A DNA stretch of 64,000 nucleotides from Lentilactobacillus otakiensis DSM 19908 = JCM 15040. Lineage in GTDB: Bacteria > Bacillota > Bacilli > Lactobacillales > Lactobacillaceae. The DNA is taken from assembly GCF_001434145.1 (NCBI RefSeq), contig NZ_AZED01000013.1:106742-170741 (forward strand). The letters are read 5' to 3'. The notes beneath the pieces were generated by a model. It had not been told where the DNA came from. It did not search any database and saw only the letters and a list, made by a program, of their open reading frames with translations. Position numbers and translations under genes: made by a program. The first letter of the stretch is position 1; each line of letters opens with the position of its first letter. Positions 63,469 to 64,000 of this stretch are shown here, one piece after another.

Positions 63469-63684
63469 ATGATCATTACACTGCTTATGATTCTTCTATT
63501 TGGCTATTTGCTCATCAACCTCAGCTGGCTGTTTGTTAAGGCCTCGGTGTGGCTGGTGTTACTGATGGTTGGTTTCTTCATTGTTTCAAAGCTCTTGCTA
63601 GTTGGTTTGATTGTTGCTGCCGTTTATGCAGTTTATGTGTTCATTCAACGTTCACAGATGCAGCCATATAAGAATCGTCATTAA
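63469..63684 (+). CDS. small membrane protein, 71 aa
   Basis: Two or three hydrophobic segments (residues 1-55) and a short charged tail QRSQMQPYKNRH. The ATG at 63469 follows GGAAAGG. No family recognised. Confidence 0.7.
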   Translation: MIITLLMILLFGYLLINLSWLFVKASVWLVLLMVGFFIVSKLLLVGLIVAAVYAVYVFIQRSQMQPYKNRH

Positions 63685-63712
63685 CCAATTATTTGAAAAT
63701 AATTTACATGCT

Positions 63713-63756
63713 GGAGGTTAGCCAAAAGAAGATGTCTTTTGGCTAACCTCCTTTTT
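63713..63756. terminator. strong terminator after the 71-aa gene
   Basis: GGAGGTTAGCCAAAAG/CTTTTGGCTAACCTCC, five T. The stretch 63757-63995 holds only the upstream region of the next gene. Confidence 0.93.
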
Positions 63757-63995
63757 ATTTAACAACCCAGTTACGTAAAAAACGAGTATAATGCCCAATC
63801 TTAGCTGTTCCCAGATTTTTTTGATTGCTCCATCGGTACACAATCAGTTGATTTCCATATATACCATGATCGGTCTACCCGATGTGCCACTGTAAACTTT
63901 AGGTTTTTCTTAACTTTGTAACCGTTTTGATAGAAAATTTCTTTCATAAGGTATAGAATTACTGTTATCAATTAAAGTTGAGGAGAGTCTTGAAT

Positions 63996-64000
63996 ATGAA
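63996..64000 (+). CDS. start of a gene cut by the window edge
   Basis: ATGAA at the last bases, with GAGGAGAG 9 bases upstream. Nothing can be said about the product. Confidence 0.5.

Noticed and set aside
1..64000. CRISPR array, prophage or toxin-antitoxin pair
   Set aside because: No regularly spaced repeats, no phage structural or integrase genes. The small XRE gene is paired with membrane proteins and not with a toxin-like partner I can recognise.

Overview
The window looks like a chromosomal segment of a lactic acid bacterium of the family Lactobacillaceae, most likely a heterofermentative, Lentilactobacillus-like species. This is inferred from gene content and protein style: T-box and lysine leaders, H2O-forming-type NADH oxidase, the split ThrE exporter, DHA2 pump plus DUF4811, PadR/HAAS/DUF4097, and secreted proteins without LPXTG. 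Strong AGGAGG-type ribosome sites and several TTG/GTG starts fit this group. I see no rRNA, prophage, CRISPR array or complete insertion sequence.

Layout. 1-550: a five-tRNA operon on the minus strand with its own promoter. 684-7460: housekeeping genes, mostly minus strand: serS behind a T-box, a deoxynucleoside kinase, lacD, an amino-acid permease behind a lysine riboswitch, an acetyltransferase and a PAP2 phosphatase. 7600-21950: small accessory and stress modules. These are TauE/DUF1634, padR-HAAS-DUF4097, a split ThrE exporter, a DtxR/MntR-type regulator with a CDF cation pump, an azoreductase, an XRE regulator with two DUF3278 membrane proteins under a symmetric promoter/operator, a pseudouridine synthase and a NADH oxidase gene broken by one missing base. 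A candidate small RNA lies just after the broken gene. 22250-25880: two secreted proteins in tandem, the least explained part of the window. 26530-30730: argCJBD. 31010-31460: a degenerate inverted duplication. 31550-34020: metA-metY behind a Met T-box. 34170-36610: a second split ThrE exporter followed by an M20 amidohydrolase. 36690-44580: oxidative and membrane stress genes (an intact nox paralogue, a MarR/DHA2 pair, ahpC, cfa), with PerR-like boxes at nox and ahpC. 44800-52660: a second DHA2 pump with DUF4811, a His-rich protein, hisC, a cyclophilin, an MFS carrier and an alcohol dehydrogenase. 52698-53416: a doubly deleted ISL3-family remnant. 53450-56160: copY-copB with two cop boxes. 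56250-64000: an acetyltransferase, a lipoprotein and GH25 muramidase pair, pepN, small carriers, and the first codon of a further gene.

How the parts work together. Amino-acid supply is controlled by RNA leaders (Ser T-box, lysine riboswitch, Met T-box) and probably by ArgR at argC. The Glu in MetA that marks acetyl-CoA enzymes matches the neighbouring O-acetylhomoserine sulfhydrylase. Oxygen and peroxide defence involves nox, ahpC and PerR-like sites. Metal handling involves copYB, the CDF pump with the MntR-type regulator, and the His-rich protein. The most promising places for undescribed biology are the secreted tandem at 22258-25875, the XRE-DUF3278 cassette, the candidate sRNA at 21462-21543 and the long intergenic hairpins. 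All functional calls come from reading motifs by eye; no database search was run.
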